Positions 1-8,605 of a stretch of DNA of 64,000 nt are shown here, in pieces. Under the pieces are notes generated by a model. It was not told where the DNA came from, searched no databases, and saw only the letters and a program-made list of their open reading frames with translations. Origin of the DNA: Sphingomonas lacusdianchii (GTDB lineage: Bacteria; Pseudomonadota; Alphaproteobacteria; Sphingomonadales; Sphingomonadaceae). The position numbers and the translations under genes were made by a program. The number at the start of each line of letters is the position of its first letter. Within the stretch, counting starts at the first letter, position 1. Location of the stretch: the NCBI RefSeq assembly GCF_022664395.1, contig NZ_JAKRET010000013.1:1-64000 (forward strand), given 5' to 3'.

Positions 1-47
1 CTGCAGCTGTTCTTGCCCAGATCAATCCCGAGAACCGATATGTCCAT
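1..47 (-). CDS. IS110-family transposase, N-terminal fragment (runs off window)
   Basis: Reading the minus strand from the ATG at 47 gives MDISVLGIDLGKNSCS, which resembles the start of IS110-family (DEDD, RuvC-like) transposases; the Asp in GIDLGKN is the first catalytic acidic residue of that family. A Shine-Dalgarno AAGGAG lies about 8 bases upstream (near 55-60). Only 15 codons are inside the window, so completeness cannot be judged. The gene is divergent from the IS5-type fragment that follows, which suggests that one element landed in or beside the other. Confidence 0.6.
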   Translation of the reverse strand, partial: MDISVLGIDLGKNSC

Positions 48-114
48 GACCCTTGCTCCTTCCGCAAACGGCCTGCTGCCGTGAGGCAACAACGCTCAGT
101 TAAGGGGCGAGCCA

Positions 115-552
115 TCCATAAAGGGGGGCCTTGGCCGCCTGATAGGCCGCACCAAGGGCGGCATGAACACCAAGCTCCATGCCGTAGCCGATGCGAACGG
201 ACGCCCCTTGAGCTTCTTTATGACCGCCGGGCAGGTCAGCGACTACACCGGTGCGGCCGCGTTGCTGGACGACCTGCCGAAGGCTCAGTGGCTGCTAGGT
301 GACCGCGGCTACGACGCCGACTGGTTCAGGGATGCGCTCCAGGCCAAGGGCATCCAACCCTGCATCCCAGGGCGGCGGTCCCGCAACGAGCCGGTCAGGT
401 ACGACAAGCGCCGCTATCGGCGACGTAGCCGCATCGAGATCATGTTCGGCCGCCTCAAGGACTGGCGCCGCGTCGCAACCCGCTACGACCGCTGCCCGAC
501 CGTCTTCTTCTCCGCCATCGCCCTCGCTGCCACCGTCATCTTCTGGCTGTAA
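115..552 (+). pseudogene. IS5-family transposase, 5'-truncated remnant
   Basis: The encoded protein matches the C-terminal two-thirds of IS5-family (DDE) transposases: an IGRTKGGMNTKLHAV segment, the second catalytic Asp in LLGDRGYDADW, and the catalytic Glu region RSRIEIMFGRLKDWRR, ending in ATVIFWL as is usual for this group. Homology continues upstream of the ATG at 163 to about 115 (KGGLGRLIGRT). The usual N-terminal helix-turn-helix half and first catalytic Asp are absent, and the frame meets a stop at 82-84. It is therefore an immobile remnant. The missing half coincides with the upstream region of the divergent IS110-type gene. Confidence 0.8.
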
Positions 553-570
553 TCAACGAGTCCTGACCCT
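553..570. repeat. IS5-type terminal inverted repeat (right end)
   Basis: The bases directly after the transposase stop read TCAACGAGTCCTGACCCT and then TA. Read inward on the other strand this begins AGGGTCAGGACTCG, which resembles the terminal inverted repeats of IS427-like IS5 elements that insert at TA-type targets. No matching left end is visible, in line with the 5' truncation. Confidence 0.5.
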
Positions 571-742
571 AGGCAACGGACTTCGTGAAATCGGTCGGAC
601 GCCGGCATCGGCACCCGATCGTTTCACCGATGGCTTCGGTCGGACGAGCGGACCGCTCTCCTCCCGATCCCGTCGCGTTCGCCACAATGATGTCGGGGGA
701 GCGATGCCCGGAGGCTTTTGAACAAAGCTTCGGGGAGTCGAC

Positions 743-3703
743 ATGGCGGGGACACAGACGCGTACAGGGGCGGTCGAACGGGTGGCGGGTTGCGACGTCG
801 GCATACGCGCGGCGTTGCTGGCGACGGTCGCGGCGGCGCTGATCGCACCGACGCCGGGTCGGGCACGACAGGTAACGCAGGTTGCGGACGCGACCGGGGC
901 GGCACCCTCGCCAGTCACCACCATGACGGACGCGCCGCAGGACGAGGCGGACGAGGAAAAGGTCGACAGCGACATCGTCGTCACCGGCAGCCGCATCGTC
1001 CGCGACGGCTATAGTGCCCCTACCCCGGTCACCGTGCTGGGCGCCGCCGATATCCAGGCGCAGAAGCCCGCCAATATCTCCGACTTCGTCAACCAGCTTC
1101 CCAGCATCGGACAGGGCAGCACGTCGGGCAACAGTTCGGGATCGCTGTCAAACGGCATTGCCGGCATCAATTCGGTCAATCTGCGCGGGCTGGGCGCGGG
1201 GCGGACGCTGGTGCTGCTCAACGGGCAGCGTTCGGTCGCATCCGCCGTCAACGGCGTGGTCGACATCAACACCTTCCCACAGGATCTGGTCGAGCGGGTC
1301 GAGGTCGTCACCGGCGGCGCATCGGCACAATATGGGTCCGACGCGGTCGGCGGCGTCGTCAACTTCATCCTCGACGAACGGTTCAAGGGGCTGAAGCTGT
1401 CGGCCGATCAGGGCATCTCGACCTATGGCGACGGGCGCAACTATCGGTTGGCGGCGACAGTCGGCGTCTCGGGGTTCGACGACCGCCTGCACGTACTGCT
1501 GAGCGGCGAATATTTCCGGCAGGAAGGCGTCGACACGATCGCGCGCGACTGGAACGACAATGGCTATTTCCAGATCAACAACCCCGCCTATACCGCAACC
1601 AACGGCCTGCCCCAGCGGCTGGTCGGGTCGGGTTTCGGGCCGGCGGGCTATACCAAGGGCGGGTTGGTCACCGCCGGGCCGCTGCGCGGCACCTATTTCC
1701 TGGGGGACGGACAGACCGGACAACTGACCTTCGGCACGACCAACACCACCTCTTCGCCATGGATGATCGGCGGCGACTGGCGGACGACGCTGGAAGGCCA
1801 TGTCGGTACCAATTCGCTGATCCCGCACGAGGAGCGGATCAGCTTCTTCGACCGCATCGCCTTCGACGTCAGCGACGCGCTGCAGGTCTATGGGCAGGCG
1901 TCGTACAACCGCTATCGCGGGCAGAGCTTCTATCAACAGACGCCGAGCACCAACGTCACCATCCGTAGCGACAATGCCTATCTGCTGAGCCAGTATCCGG
2001 CAGTCGCGGCAGCGATGCGGGCCAACGGGCTTGCCTCGATCGCGATCGGCACGTCGAATTTCGGCTTTCCGGTGCCGGGCAGCGACAATACGCGCGAAGT
2101 CTATCGCTACGTGCTCGGCGCCAAGGGCAAGTTCCAGCTATTCGGGCAACGCTGGACGTGGGACAGCTATTACCAGCATGGCGCGACCAAGTCGCACGAG
2201 GAGCTGACCAATACCTGGAACAACGCCCGCATGGCGCTGGCGCAGGATGCGGTGCTGTCGGGTGGGCAGATCGTCTGCCGGTCGACGCTGACCAATCCGA
2301 CCAATGGCTGCGTTCCGATCGACCGGCTGGGCACCGGCGGCGTGTCGGCGGCGGCGCTCAATTACATCTATGGCACCGCCCAGCCGCAGCGCGACCAGAC
2401 GATCCAGCAGGACGTCGCCGCCGCCAGCGTCAACGGCGCGCTGTTCAAACTGCCCGGCGGGGTCGCGGCGATCGCGTTCGGTGGCGAATGGCGCAAGGAA
2501 CAGATTGACGGCACCGTCGACCCGCAATTCTCCTCGGGCTGGCTCTACGGCAATTATCTGGTCAATCGCGGCGAATATTCGGTGAAGGAAGGGTTCGTCG
2601 AAGTCGACCTGCCGGTGCTGCCCGGACTGAACCTGAACGGTGCCGGGCGCTATACCGATTATTCGACCTCGGGCACGGTCCAGACATGGAAGGTCGGCGC
2701 GACGTGGCAGCCGATCCCCGACATCAAGTTCCGGGGAACCTATAGCCGCGACATCCGCGCCCCCAACCTGCAGGAACTGTTCGCGGCAGGCACGGCGCGC
2801 ACGAACACGGTCATCCTGCCATCCAACGCGCCGCTGACCGGATCGCAACAATTCCTCGAAACGACGATCGGCAATACCAGCCTCGACCCCGAACGGGCCA
2901 AGACATGGACGCTGGGCGCGGTGTTCAGCCCCGGATTCGTCCCCGGCTTCACCACTTCGTTCGACTATTTCGACATCACCATCGACGATGCGATCGGGTC
3001 GATCACGTCGCAGAACACGGTCGATTTCTGCTATACCGGATCGAACCAGTATTGCAGCAACATCGTCTATACCGGCGGCGCGTTGCAGCGGATCATCATC
3101 CAGCCGTTCAACTTCGCCAGCCAGCATGAGCGCGGCTTCGATATCGAGGCGAGCTATCGCACCGACTTGTCGGCGATCAGCGGATCGCTGCCCGGCCGGA
3201 TCAGCATCCATGGCGCGGCGACGCATTACATTTCGAACGTGATCGACAACGGGATCTTCCCGATCGACTATGCCGGGGTGAATGGCGGCAGCCTGTCGGG
3301 CGGCTTCTCGGTGCCCAAATGGCGCTACCGGGTCAGCGCCTTCTACGAACTCGATCCGGTCAGCCTGAATCTGGTCGCGCGCGGGTTCGGCAACGGCGTC
3401 TATGGCAACGACTATGTCGAATGCACCAGCGGCTGCCCGGCATCGACCACGCAATATCGCACGATCAACGAGAACCATATTCCCGGCATGATGTACCTCG
3501 ACGCATCGCTGGGTGTGAAGCTGAATGCCGGCGGGCATCAGGGCAGCCTGAACTTCATCGTCAACAATCTGACGAACCGCGATCCGGTGCTGGTCGGCAA
3601 CGGTCCCGACGGCAACAACGTGCCCGCCTACGCCCAGACCGCGCGGTCGATGTACGACGTGATCGGTCGCACCTTCCGCGTCGCCTTCACCATCAAATTT
3701 TGA
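743..3703 (+). CDS. TonB-dependent outer-membrane receptor
   Basis: A 986-residue receptor. A hydrophobic N-terminal segment (about residues 21-36) acts as signal sequence, the TonB-box-like DIVVTGSR is at 77-84, and the plug follows with LRGLGAGRTLVLLNG and the sphingomonad-typical RVEVVTGGASAQYGSDAVGG. The rest is a 22-strand-type barrel ending in an aromatic residue (FTIKF). The start is preceded by GGGGAG. Receptors with this plug signature usually import oligosaccharides, peptides or other bulky nutrients rather than siderophores. A peptidase-family amidohydrolase follows 22 bases downstream in the same orientation, which suggests uptake of an amide- or peptide-bonded substrate. The actual ligand cannot be read from the sequence. 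Confidence 0.9.
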   Translation: MAGTQTRTGAVERVAGCDVGIRAALLATVAAALIAPTPGRARQVTQVADATGAAPSPVTTMTDAPQDEADEEKVDSDIVVTGSRIVRDGYSAPTPVTVLGAADIQAQKPANISDFVNQLPSIGQGSTSGNSSGSLSNGIAGINSVNLRGLGAGRTLVLLNGQRSVASAVNGVVDINTFPQDLVERVEVVTGGASAQYGSDAVGGVVNFILDERFKGLKLSADQGISTYGDGRNYRLAATVGVSGFDDRLHVLLSGEYFRQEGVDTIARDWNDNGYFQINNPAYTATNGLPQRLVGSGFGPAGYTKGGLVTAGPLRGTYFLGDGQTGQLTFGTTNTTSSPWMIGGDWRTTLEGHVGTNSLIPHEERISFFDRIAFDVSDALQVYGQASYNRYRGQSFYQQTPSTNVTIRSDNAYLLSQYPAVAAAMRANGLASIAIGTSNFGFPVPGSDNTREVYRYVLGAKGKFQLFGQRWTWDSYYQHGATKSHEELTNTWNNARMALAQDAVLSGGQIVCRSTLTNPTNGCVPIDRLGTGGVSAAALNYIYGTAQPQRDQTIQQDVAAASVNGALFKLPGGVAAIAFGGEWRKEQIDGTVDPQFSSGWLYGNYLVNRGEYSVKEGFVEVDLPVLPGLNLNGAGRYTDYSTSGTVQTWKVGATWQPIPDIKFRGTYSRDIRAPNLQELFAAGTARTNTVILPSNAPLTGSQQFLETTIGNTSLDPERAKTWTLGAVFSPGFVPGFTTSFDYFDITIDDAIGSITSQNTVDFCYTGSNQYCSNIVYTGGALQRIIIQPFNFASQHERGFDIEASYRTDLSAISGSLPGRISIHGAATHYISNVIDNGIFPIDYAGVNGGSLSGGFSVPKWRYRVSAFYELDPVSLNLVARGFGNGVYGNDYVECTSGCPASTTQYRTINENHIPGMMYLDASLGVKLNAGGHQGSLNFIVNNLTNRDPVLVGNGPDGNNVPAYAQTARSMYDVIGRTFRVAFTIKF

Positions 3704-3725
3704 CCTTTCCAAGGGGAGTGACAAG

Positions 3726-5318
3726 ATGACCTATCTGCACAAGGGCGCCGCCGCGCTGCTGATCGCCGCGATGGCCGGCACCGCCCTCACCCCGGCCGCG
3801 GCACAGGCGCCCAAGCCGCTGAAGGTCGAGGCCGCCGCCGCCGTCGACGCGCAGGCGAAGGACATTCAGGTGATGGTCGACACCGTGTTCAGCTTTGCCG
3901 AACCGGGTTTTCAGGAGGTGCGGACCTCCGCCTATCTGGCCGATGTCCTCGAAAAGAACGGGTTCAAGGTCGAACGCGGTGTCGCGGGCATGCCGACCGC
4001 CTTCGTCGCGACCTGGGGTTCGGGCGGGCCGCTGATCGCGCTTGGCAGCGATATCGACGGGCTGCTCGGCCTGTCGCAGATGCCGGGCGTGGCGCAGCAG
4101 AAGCCGCTGGTGCCCGGCGCGCCGGGCCATGGCGAGGGGCATAATTCGGGCATGCCGATGATGATCGCCGCCGCGATCGCCGCCAAGCAGGTGATGGAGA
4201 AGAACAAGATCCCCGGCCGGCTGATGCTGTGGCCCGGCGTCGCCGAGGAATTGCTGGCGACCAAGGCCTATTATGTCCGCGCCGGCGTGTTCAAGGATGT
4301 CGATGCCTCGATCTTCTCGCACGTCAGCAGCGATTTCGGTACCGCGTACGGCGAACTCGGCATGAACGGCATGGTGTCGGTCGAATATACCTTCCACGGC
4401 AAGACCGCCCATGCCGGCGGCATGCCGTGGGAGGGCCGCTCGGCGCTCGACGGCGTCGAACTGATGGATACCGCGTGGAATTTCCGGCGCGAGCATCTGC
4501 CCGTCACGCAGCGGTCGCATTACGTCATCACCAATGGCGGCGGGCAGCCCAATATCGTGCCCGACACCGCGTCGGTGTGGTATTATTTCCGCGACCGCAC
4601 CTTTGCCGGGGTCAAGACGCTGTTCGATACCGGCAACGAGATCGCCGAGGGTGCCGCGCGCGCCAGCGGCACGACGGTGACGCGCCAGATCCTCGGCTAT
4701 GCCGCGCCCAATTTCGGCAACAAGCCGCTCGCCGAAGCGGCCTATGCCAACATCACCGCGGTCGGCATGCCGAAATGGACGCCCGCCGATCAGGCCTTTG
4801 CCAAGACGGTACAGGAAACCAACGGCCGCAAGGTCGAAGCACTGCGCAGCGTGCCCGCTCCTCTCAGCACCCCGGAGAACCGCACCGCGGTATTCGGCGG
4901 CGGGTCGGACGATATCGGCGACATCATGTGGACGGTGCCGACGATCACCATCCGTTTCCCGTCGAACATCCCGAACATGATCGGCCACCACATCACCTCG
5001 GCAATGGCGATGGCGACGCCGATCGCGCACAAGGGCGTCGAGGCGGGCGCCAAGGCGGTGGCGATGACCGTGCTCGACCTGATGACCACGCCAAAGCTGG
5101 TCAGCGCGGCCAAGACCTATTTCCGCGACGTCCAGCTCAAGACCGACAGCTATGCGCCGTTGATCGGCCCGGACGACAAGCCGGCGATCTGGCTGAACGA
5201 AAAGCTGATGCGCGAGATGCGGCCCGAGATGGAGAAATATTACTACGACGCGAGCAAATATCCGACGTATCTCGATCAGATCGGCGTTCGTTATCCGGGT
5301 TCCGGTTCCGCGAAATGA
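3726..5318 (+). CDS. Exported M20-family amidohydrolase (AbgB-like)
   Basis: A 530-residue zinc hydrolase of the M20D group, similar to aminobenzoyl-glutamate utilisation protein B. It has a clear signal peptide (residues 1-27, ending AAA-QA), so it acts in the periplasm, unlike cytoplasmic AbgB. Metal-site signatures are GHGEGHN at 134-140 and the Glu pair in GVAEELL near 183-187; the dimerisation-domain motif GKTAHAGGMPWEGRSALDG is present. It follows the TonB receptor closely with a strong RBS (AAGGGGAG), so the two are probably co-transcribed. Known relatives cleave N-acyl or aminoacyl bonds to amino acids such as glutamate. The substrate here is not identified. Confidence 0.85.
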   Translation: MTYLHKGAAALLIAAMAGTALTPAAAQAPKPLKVEAAAAVDAQAKDIQVMVDTVFSFAEPGFQEVRTSAYLADVLEKNGFKVERGVAGMPTAFVATWGSGGPLIALGSDIDGLLGLSQMPGVAQQKPLVPGAPGHGEGHNSGMPMMIAAAIAAKQVMEKNKIPGRLMLWPGVAEELLATKAYYVRAGVFKDVDASIFSHVSSDFGTAYGELGMNGMVSVEYTFHGKTAHAGGMPWEGRSALDGVELMDTAWNFRREHLPVTQRSHYVITNGGGQPNIVPDTASVWYYFRDRTFAGVKTLFDTGNEIAEGAARASGTTVTRQILGYAAPNFGNKPLAEAAYANITAVGMPKWTPADQAFAKTVQETNGRKVEALRSVPAPLSTPENRTAVFGGGSDDIGDIMWTVPTITIRFPSNIPNMIGHHITSAMAMATPIAHKGVEAGAKAVAMTVLDLMTTPKLVSAAKTYFRDVQLKTDSYAPLIGPDDKPAIWLNEKLMREMRPEMEKYYYDASKYPTYLDQIGVRYPGSGSAK

Positions 5319-5326
5319 TTAAGACG

Positions 5327-5353
5327 GGCCGCCCTCCTTTCGGGAGGGCGGCC
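5327..5353. terminator. GC-rich hairpin after the amidohydrolase gene
   Basis: A perfect 11-bp stem GGCCGCCCTCC / GGAGGGCGGCC with the 5-base loop TTTCG begins 8 bases after the stop codon. There is no clear T-run, so it may act as an RNA-stabilising or weak terminator structure between the receptor/amidohydrolase pair and the LysR gene. Confidence 0.6.
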
Positions 5354-5489
5354 GCATTCGTCCTGTTCGAATATGGCGCCGGACTCTGGACCCCGGCGTG
5401 CGGAACGTCCATCTTCCGGCCAGGCTGTCGGATACAGCGCGGCAGCGCCAAACCGGCATCCGATTTCCCGCAACGCCGTAGAGTGATGC

Positions 5490-6389
5490 ATGTCCCAGTT
5501 GAATTGCGAGTTGCTGGACCTGCGCGCGCTCCTTGCCGTGGCGGAGGGCAAGAGTTTCCTGCGCGCGGCGGAACAGCTCAACCTGTCGCAACCGGCGCTC
5601 AGCCGGCGGGTGCAGAAGCTGGAGGCGATGGTCGGCACGCCGCTCCTCGAACGGACGACCCGCAGCGTCCGGCTGACCCCCGCAGGGCAGGAGATCGTAC
5701 CGCTGCTGCGGCGGTTGCTTGAGGAGGTCGACCATTCGCTGCTGGGCATGATGGCACTGGGCGAGCGGCGCGCCGGGCGGCTGACCGTCGCCAGCATCCC
5801 CAGCGCGACGGTGCGGTTCCTGCCCGACGTGCTGGAACAGTTCGGGCAGGAATATCGCAACGTCCGCGTCCGCGTGCTCGACCTGTCGGCGACCGAATGT
5901 GCCGAGGCGGTGCGGACCGGCGAGGCGGAGTTCGCCATCACCCTGCCGGTACTGTCGGATGCCGACCTGTCGTTCGAGCCGCTGACCGACGATCCCTATG
6001 GACTGGTCTGCCGACGCGACGATCCGCTGGCGGACATGCCCGCACCGGGCTGGGCCGACCTTGCGGGCATGCGGCGGGTGACGGTGCATATGGGGAGCGG
6101 CAACCGGACCGCGCTCGACGCCGGGCTGGCGCGGGCGGGGATCGAGTTGCGCTGGTTCTACGAAGTGACGCGGCTGACCTCGGCGCTGGCGCTGGTACAG
6201 GCGGGGCTTGGGCCATCGGTGCTGCCGCGCCTCGCCTGTGAGGGGCCGGAGGCGCGCGATCTGGTGTGGCGGCCGCTGGCCGGCGCGGAGGTCGTGCGGA
6301 CGATCGGCGTGCTGCGCCGCGCGTCGGCGACGCTGTCGCCGACCGCGACCCGGCTGATGGCGCTACTCGCCGCGGCGTGGGGGCGGTAG
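5490..6389 (+). CDS. LysR-family transcriptional regulator
   Basis: A 299-residue LysR-type regulator. The N-terminal winged helix-turn-helix (about residues 7-66) carries FLRAAEQLNLSQPALSRRVQ followed by LEAMVGTPLLER; the effector-binding domain starts near residue 90. It lies downstream of the receptor/amidohydrolase pair, and its 3' end overlaps the convergent symporter gene by 27 bases. A perfect palindrome containing a T-N11-A core (7627-7647) sits in the divergent promoter region beyond the symporter and is a candidate target. Which operon it controls is inference. Confidence 0.88.
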   Translation: MSQLNCELLDLRALLAVAEGKSFLRAAEQLNLSQPALSRRVQKLEAMVGTPLLERTTRSVRLTPAGQEIVPLLRRLLEEVDHSLLGMMALGERRAGRLTVASIPSATVRFLPDVLEQFGQEYRNVRVRVLDLSATECAEAVRTGEAEFAITLPVLSDADLSFEPLTDDPYGLVCRRDDPLADMPAPGWADLAGMRRVTVHMGSGNRTALDAGLARAGIELRWFYEVTRLTSALALVQAGLGPSVLPRLACEGPEARDLVWRPLAGAEVVRTIGVLRRASATLSPTATRLMALLAAAWGR

Positions 6390-7709
6390 GGCGGGGCGGA
6401 CCCCGCTCCACCGGGTGACCAGCAGCGACGCGGCGACATTGGCGGTGCCGCTGGTCAGCGCACGGATTTCGGACAGGAAGCGGTCGATCGCGATCAGCAG
6501 CGCCGCCGCGCCCACGGGGACGTCGGGCAGCAGCGACAGGGTGAGCAGCAGCGCCGAAAAGCCACTGCCCGTGACCCCCGCCGCCGCTTTCGACGTGACC
6601 AGCATCACCGCGAGATAGGCGAGGATGCGCTGGGGCGAGAGGGTCACGTCGACCGCTTCGGCGAGGAACAGCGTCGCGACGATCAGATAGACGGCGGTGC
6701 CGGCGAGGTTCAGTGAATAGCCGAGCGGCACGGTCAGCCCGACGATGCCGCGCGGACAGCCCATCGCCTCCAGCTTTTCGATCAGGCGCGGCAGCACGAC
6801 CTCGGTCGAGGAGGTGCCGAGGACGATCAGGATTTCGTCGCGGAACAGGCGCCACAGCCCACCGGGGCCGATGCCGGTCGCCAGCCGTACCGCCAGCAGC
6901 AGCCCCGCGACCAGCAGACCGCAGGCCAGCGCCAGCGTCGCGACCAGCATGCCAAGCGACCCGATGAAGCCGACGCCGTAGGTGCCGACGGTGAAGGCAA
7001 TTGCACCGAACGCCCCGACCGGGGCGGCGCGGATCAGGAAGCCGAAGATCGCGAACTGCAACCGCGTCAGCGCCTCGATCCCGCGGACGATCGGCGCACC
7101 CGCTTCGCCGATGCGCAACAGGCCGAAGCCGACCAGCGCGGCGACGAACAGGACCGGCAGGACGTCGCCGGCGGTGAAGGCGGAGAACAGCGTGTCGGGG
7201 ACGATATGGAGCAGGAAATCGCCCGGCCCGGCGATTGCGCGCGCGCGGACCTGTTGCGCTACGAGGTCGAGCATCGCCGTGTCGGGGGCGAGCACCAGCC
7301 CCTCGCCCGGATGGAGGACCAGCGCGGCGCCCAGCCCCAGCCCGAGCGCGGCAAGGGTAATTGCGAGGAAGATCAGGATGCTGCGCAACACGGTCGCGCC
7401 GGTATCGCGCGTCGCGCCGTGGCGCACGATCCCTTCGACGATCGTGCAGAACAGGACCGGCGGCACCATCATCCGCATCGCCTTTACAAAGGCGATGCCG
7501 AGCGGACCCAGCGCGCGGCCGAGATCGGGCAGCCAGACGCCGATCAGCGTGCCGGCCGCGATCCCGAGCAGCATCTGGACCCAAAGGTGACGAAGGTTAC
7601 GCGTAGCGACCGTCCTTTCGCGGCTATTTATGCGTGCGACGCATAAAGCGGCTCGATCATTGCATTTGATCGAAAGGCCGCCGGTGCTGCTTAGTGTCGC
7701 ATACGGCAC
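6363..7709 (-). CDS. Dicarboxylate/amino acid:cation symporter (DAACS family)
   Basis: A polytopic protein of the GltP/DctA (SLC1-like) family: an N-terminal first helix (QMLLGIAAGTLIGVWLPDLG), the KAMRMMVPPVLFCTIVEGI segment, the re-entrant-loop region with GTSSTEVVLPRLIEKLEAMG, and the family motif LGYSLNLAGTAVYL followed by the second hairpin. It probably imports glutamate, aspartate or C4-dicarboxylates with cations. The start is uncertain. The only ATG in frame is at 7709, which adds about 35 unconserved residues and places the 7627-7647 palindrome inside the coding region. The family-conserved part begins near 7600, where no standard start codon is visible in frame before the Met at residue 46. 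Confidence 0.82.
   Translation of the reverse strand: MPYATLSSTGGLSIKCNDRAALCVARINSRERTVATRNLRHLWVQMLLGIAAGTLIGVWLPDLGRALGPLGIAFVKAMRMMVPPVLFCTIVEGIVRHGATRDTGATVLRSILIFLAITLAALGLGLGAALVLHPGEGLVLAPDTAMLDLVAQQVRARAIAGPGDFLLHIVPDTLFSAFTAGDVLPVLFVAALVGFGLLRIGEAGAPIVRGIEALTRLQFAIFGFLIRAAPVGAFGAIAFTVGTYGVGFIGSLGMLVATLALACGLLVAGLLLAVRLATGIGPGGLWRLFRDEILIVLGTSSTEVVLPRLIEKLEAMGCPRGIVGLTVPLGYSLNLAGTAVYLIVATLFLAEAVDVTLSPQRILAYLAVMLVTSKAAAGVTGSGFSALLLTLSLLPDVPVGAAALLIAIDRFLSEIRALTSGTANVAASLLVTRWSGVRPALPPPRRGE
7627..7647. promoter_or_regulatory. Perfect palindrome, LysR-box-like operator
   Basis: Two perfect 9-bp arms, TTTATGCGT and ACGCATAAA, flank the 3-base centre GCG. The core fits the T-N11-A pattern of LysR-type boxes (T at 7632-1, A at 7643+1 relative to the dyad). 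It lies between the divergent symporter and binding-protein genes, where a shared regulator would be expected to bind. It is also compatible with other dimeric repressors. Confidence 0.55.
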
Positions 7710-7771
7710 GCCGGCTCAAGCCTTTGCCGCCACGGGAATCCGCCGGAGAGCGGGACGAACGAGAGGTGTTC

Positions 7772-8605
7772 ATGCACGATCCACTATCCAGGCCGATGGC
7801 CGTCCTGTCGCGGCGCACCACGCTGTTCCTGGGACTTGCCGCGCTGATCGGCTTCCAGACCGGCGATGCCACCGCGCAGCGCCGCCCCCGCGAACTCCAT
7901 GTCTTCACCTCGGGCGGGTTCACCGCCGCGTTCGAGGCGCTGGCCAAGCAATATGAACGCGATACCGGCGTCCATATCGTCACCGAACACGGGCCGTCGA
8001 TGGGCGACACGCCACAGGCGATCCCCAACCGCCTGGCGCGCCACGAAGCCGCCGATGTCGTCATCCTCGCGCGCAGCGGGCTCGACAGGCTGGCCGAACA
8101 GAAGGTCGTGACGCCCGGCACCACCGTCGATCTGGGATTGTCCAAGATCGCCGTCGCGGTGAAGGCGGGCGCGCCCACCCCGAACATCACCACCCCCGAC
8201 GCGCTGCGATCGACGCTGCTGACCGCCAAGTCGGTGGCATGGTCGGACAGCGCATCGGGCGTGTATATCCAGTCGGCGATGCTCGACCGGTTGGGCATCG
8301 CCGATCAGGTCCGACCCAAGGGACGGATGATCCCCGCCACCCCGGTCGGCAAGATCGTCGCCGACGGTCAGGCCGAGATCGGGTTCCAGCAGCTGAGCGA
8401 ACTCAAGCCCGTCAAGGGCATCCGCATCATCGGCCTGCTGCCCGACACGTTGCAGAAGGTCACGCCCTTCTCGGCCGGTGTCGTCGCCTATTCCCCGCAT
8501 CAGGCCGAAGCACGCGCGCTGATCGCCTATCTCGCCTCCCCCAAAGCCCACCGGCAGATCCGCGACAGCGGCCTCGAACCGGTCGTCGCAAAGGTGACAC
8601 CATGA
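7772..8605 (+). CDS. ModA-like periplasmic substrate-binding protein
   Basis: A 277-residue type-2 periplasmic binding protein with a signal peptide (residues 1 to about 36, with Arg-Arg before the hydrophobic core and ending ATAQ). The mature start ELHVFTSGGFTAAFEALAKQYERDTG resembles the ModA fold, and WSDSASGVYIQSAMLDRLG matches its second lobe. I chose the ATG at 7772 because GAGAGG precedes it and the signal peptide follows directly; an ATG at 7694 would add an unlikely leader. The stop overlaps the start of the MFS symporter gene by four bases. There is no ABC permease or ATPase nearby, so the ligand is probably an organic anion handled by the MFS partner, not molybdate (inference). Confidence 0.8.
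   Translation: MHDPLSRPMAVLSRRTTLFLGLAALIGFQTGDATAQRRPRELHVFTSGGFTAAFEALAKQYERDTGVHIVTEHGPSMGDTPQAIPNRLARHEAADVVILARSGLDRLAEQKVVTPGTTVDLGLSKIAVAVKAGAPTPNITTPDALRSTLLTAKSVAWSDSASGVYIQSAMLDRLGIADQVRPKGRMIPATPVGKIVADGQAEIGFQQLSELKPVKGIRIIGLLPDTLQKVTPFSAGVVAYSPHQAEARALIAYLASPKAHRQIRDSGLEPVVAKVTP

Noticed and set aside
2138..3724. Open frame of 528 codons on the minus strand
   Set aside because: Antisense to the first TonB receptor; composition and lack of RBS mark it as a shadow.
7772..8605. Molybdate ABC transporter component (modA)
   Set aside because: The fold is ModA-like, but no modB or modC follows and the gene is coupled to an MFS symporter, so a molybdate role is not supported.
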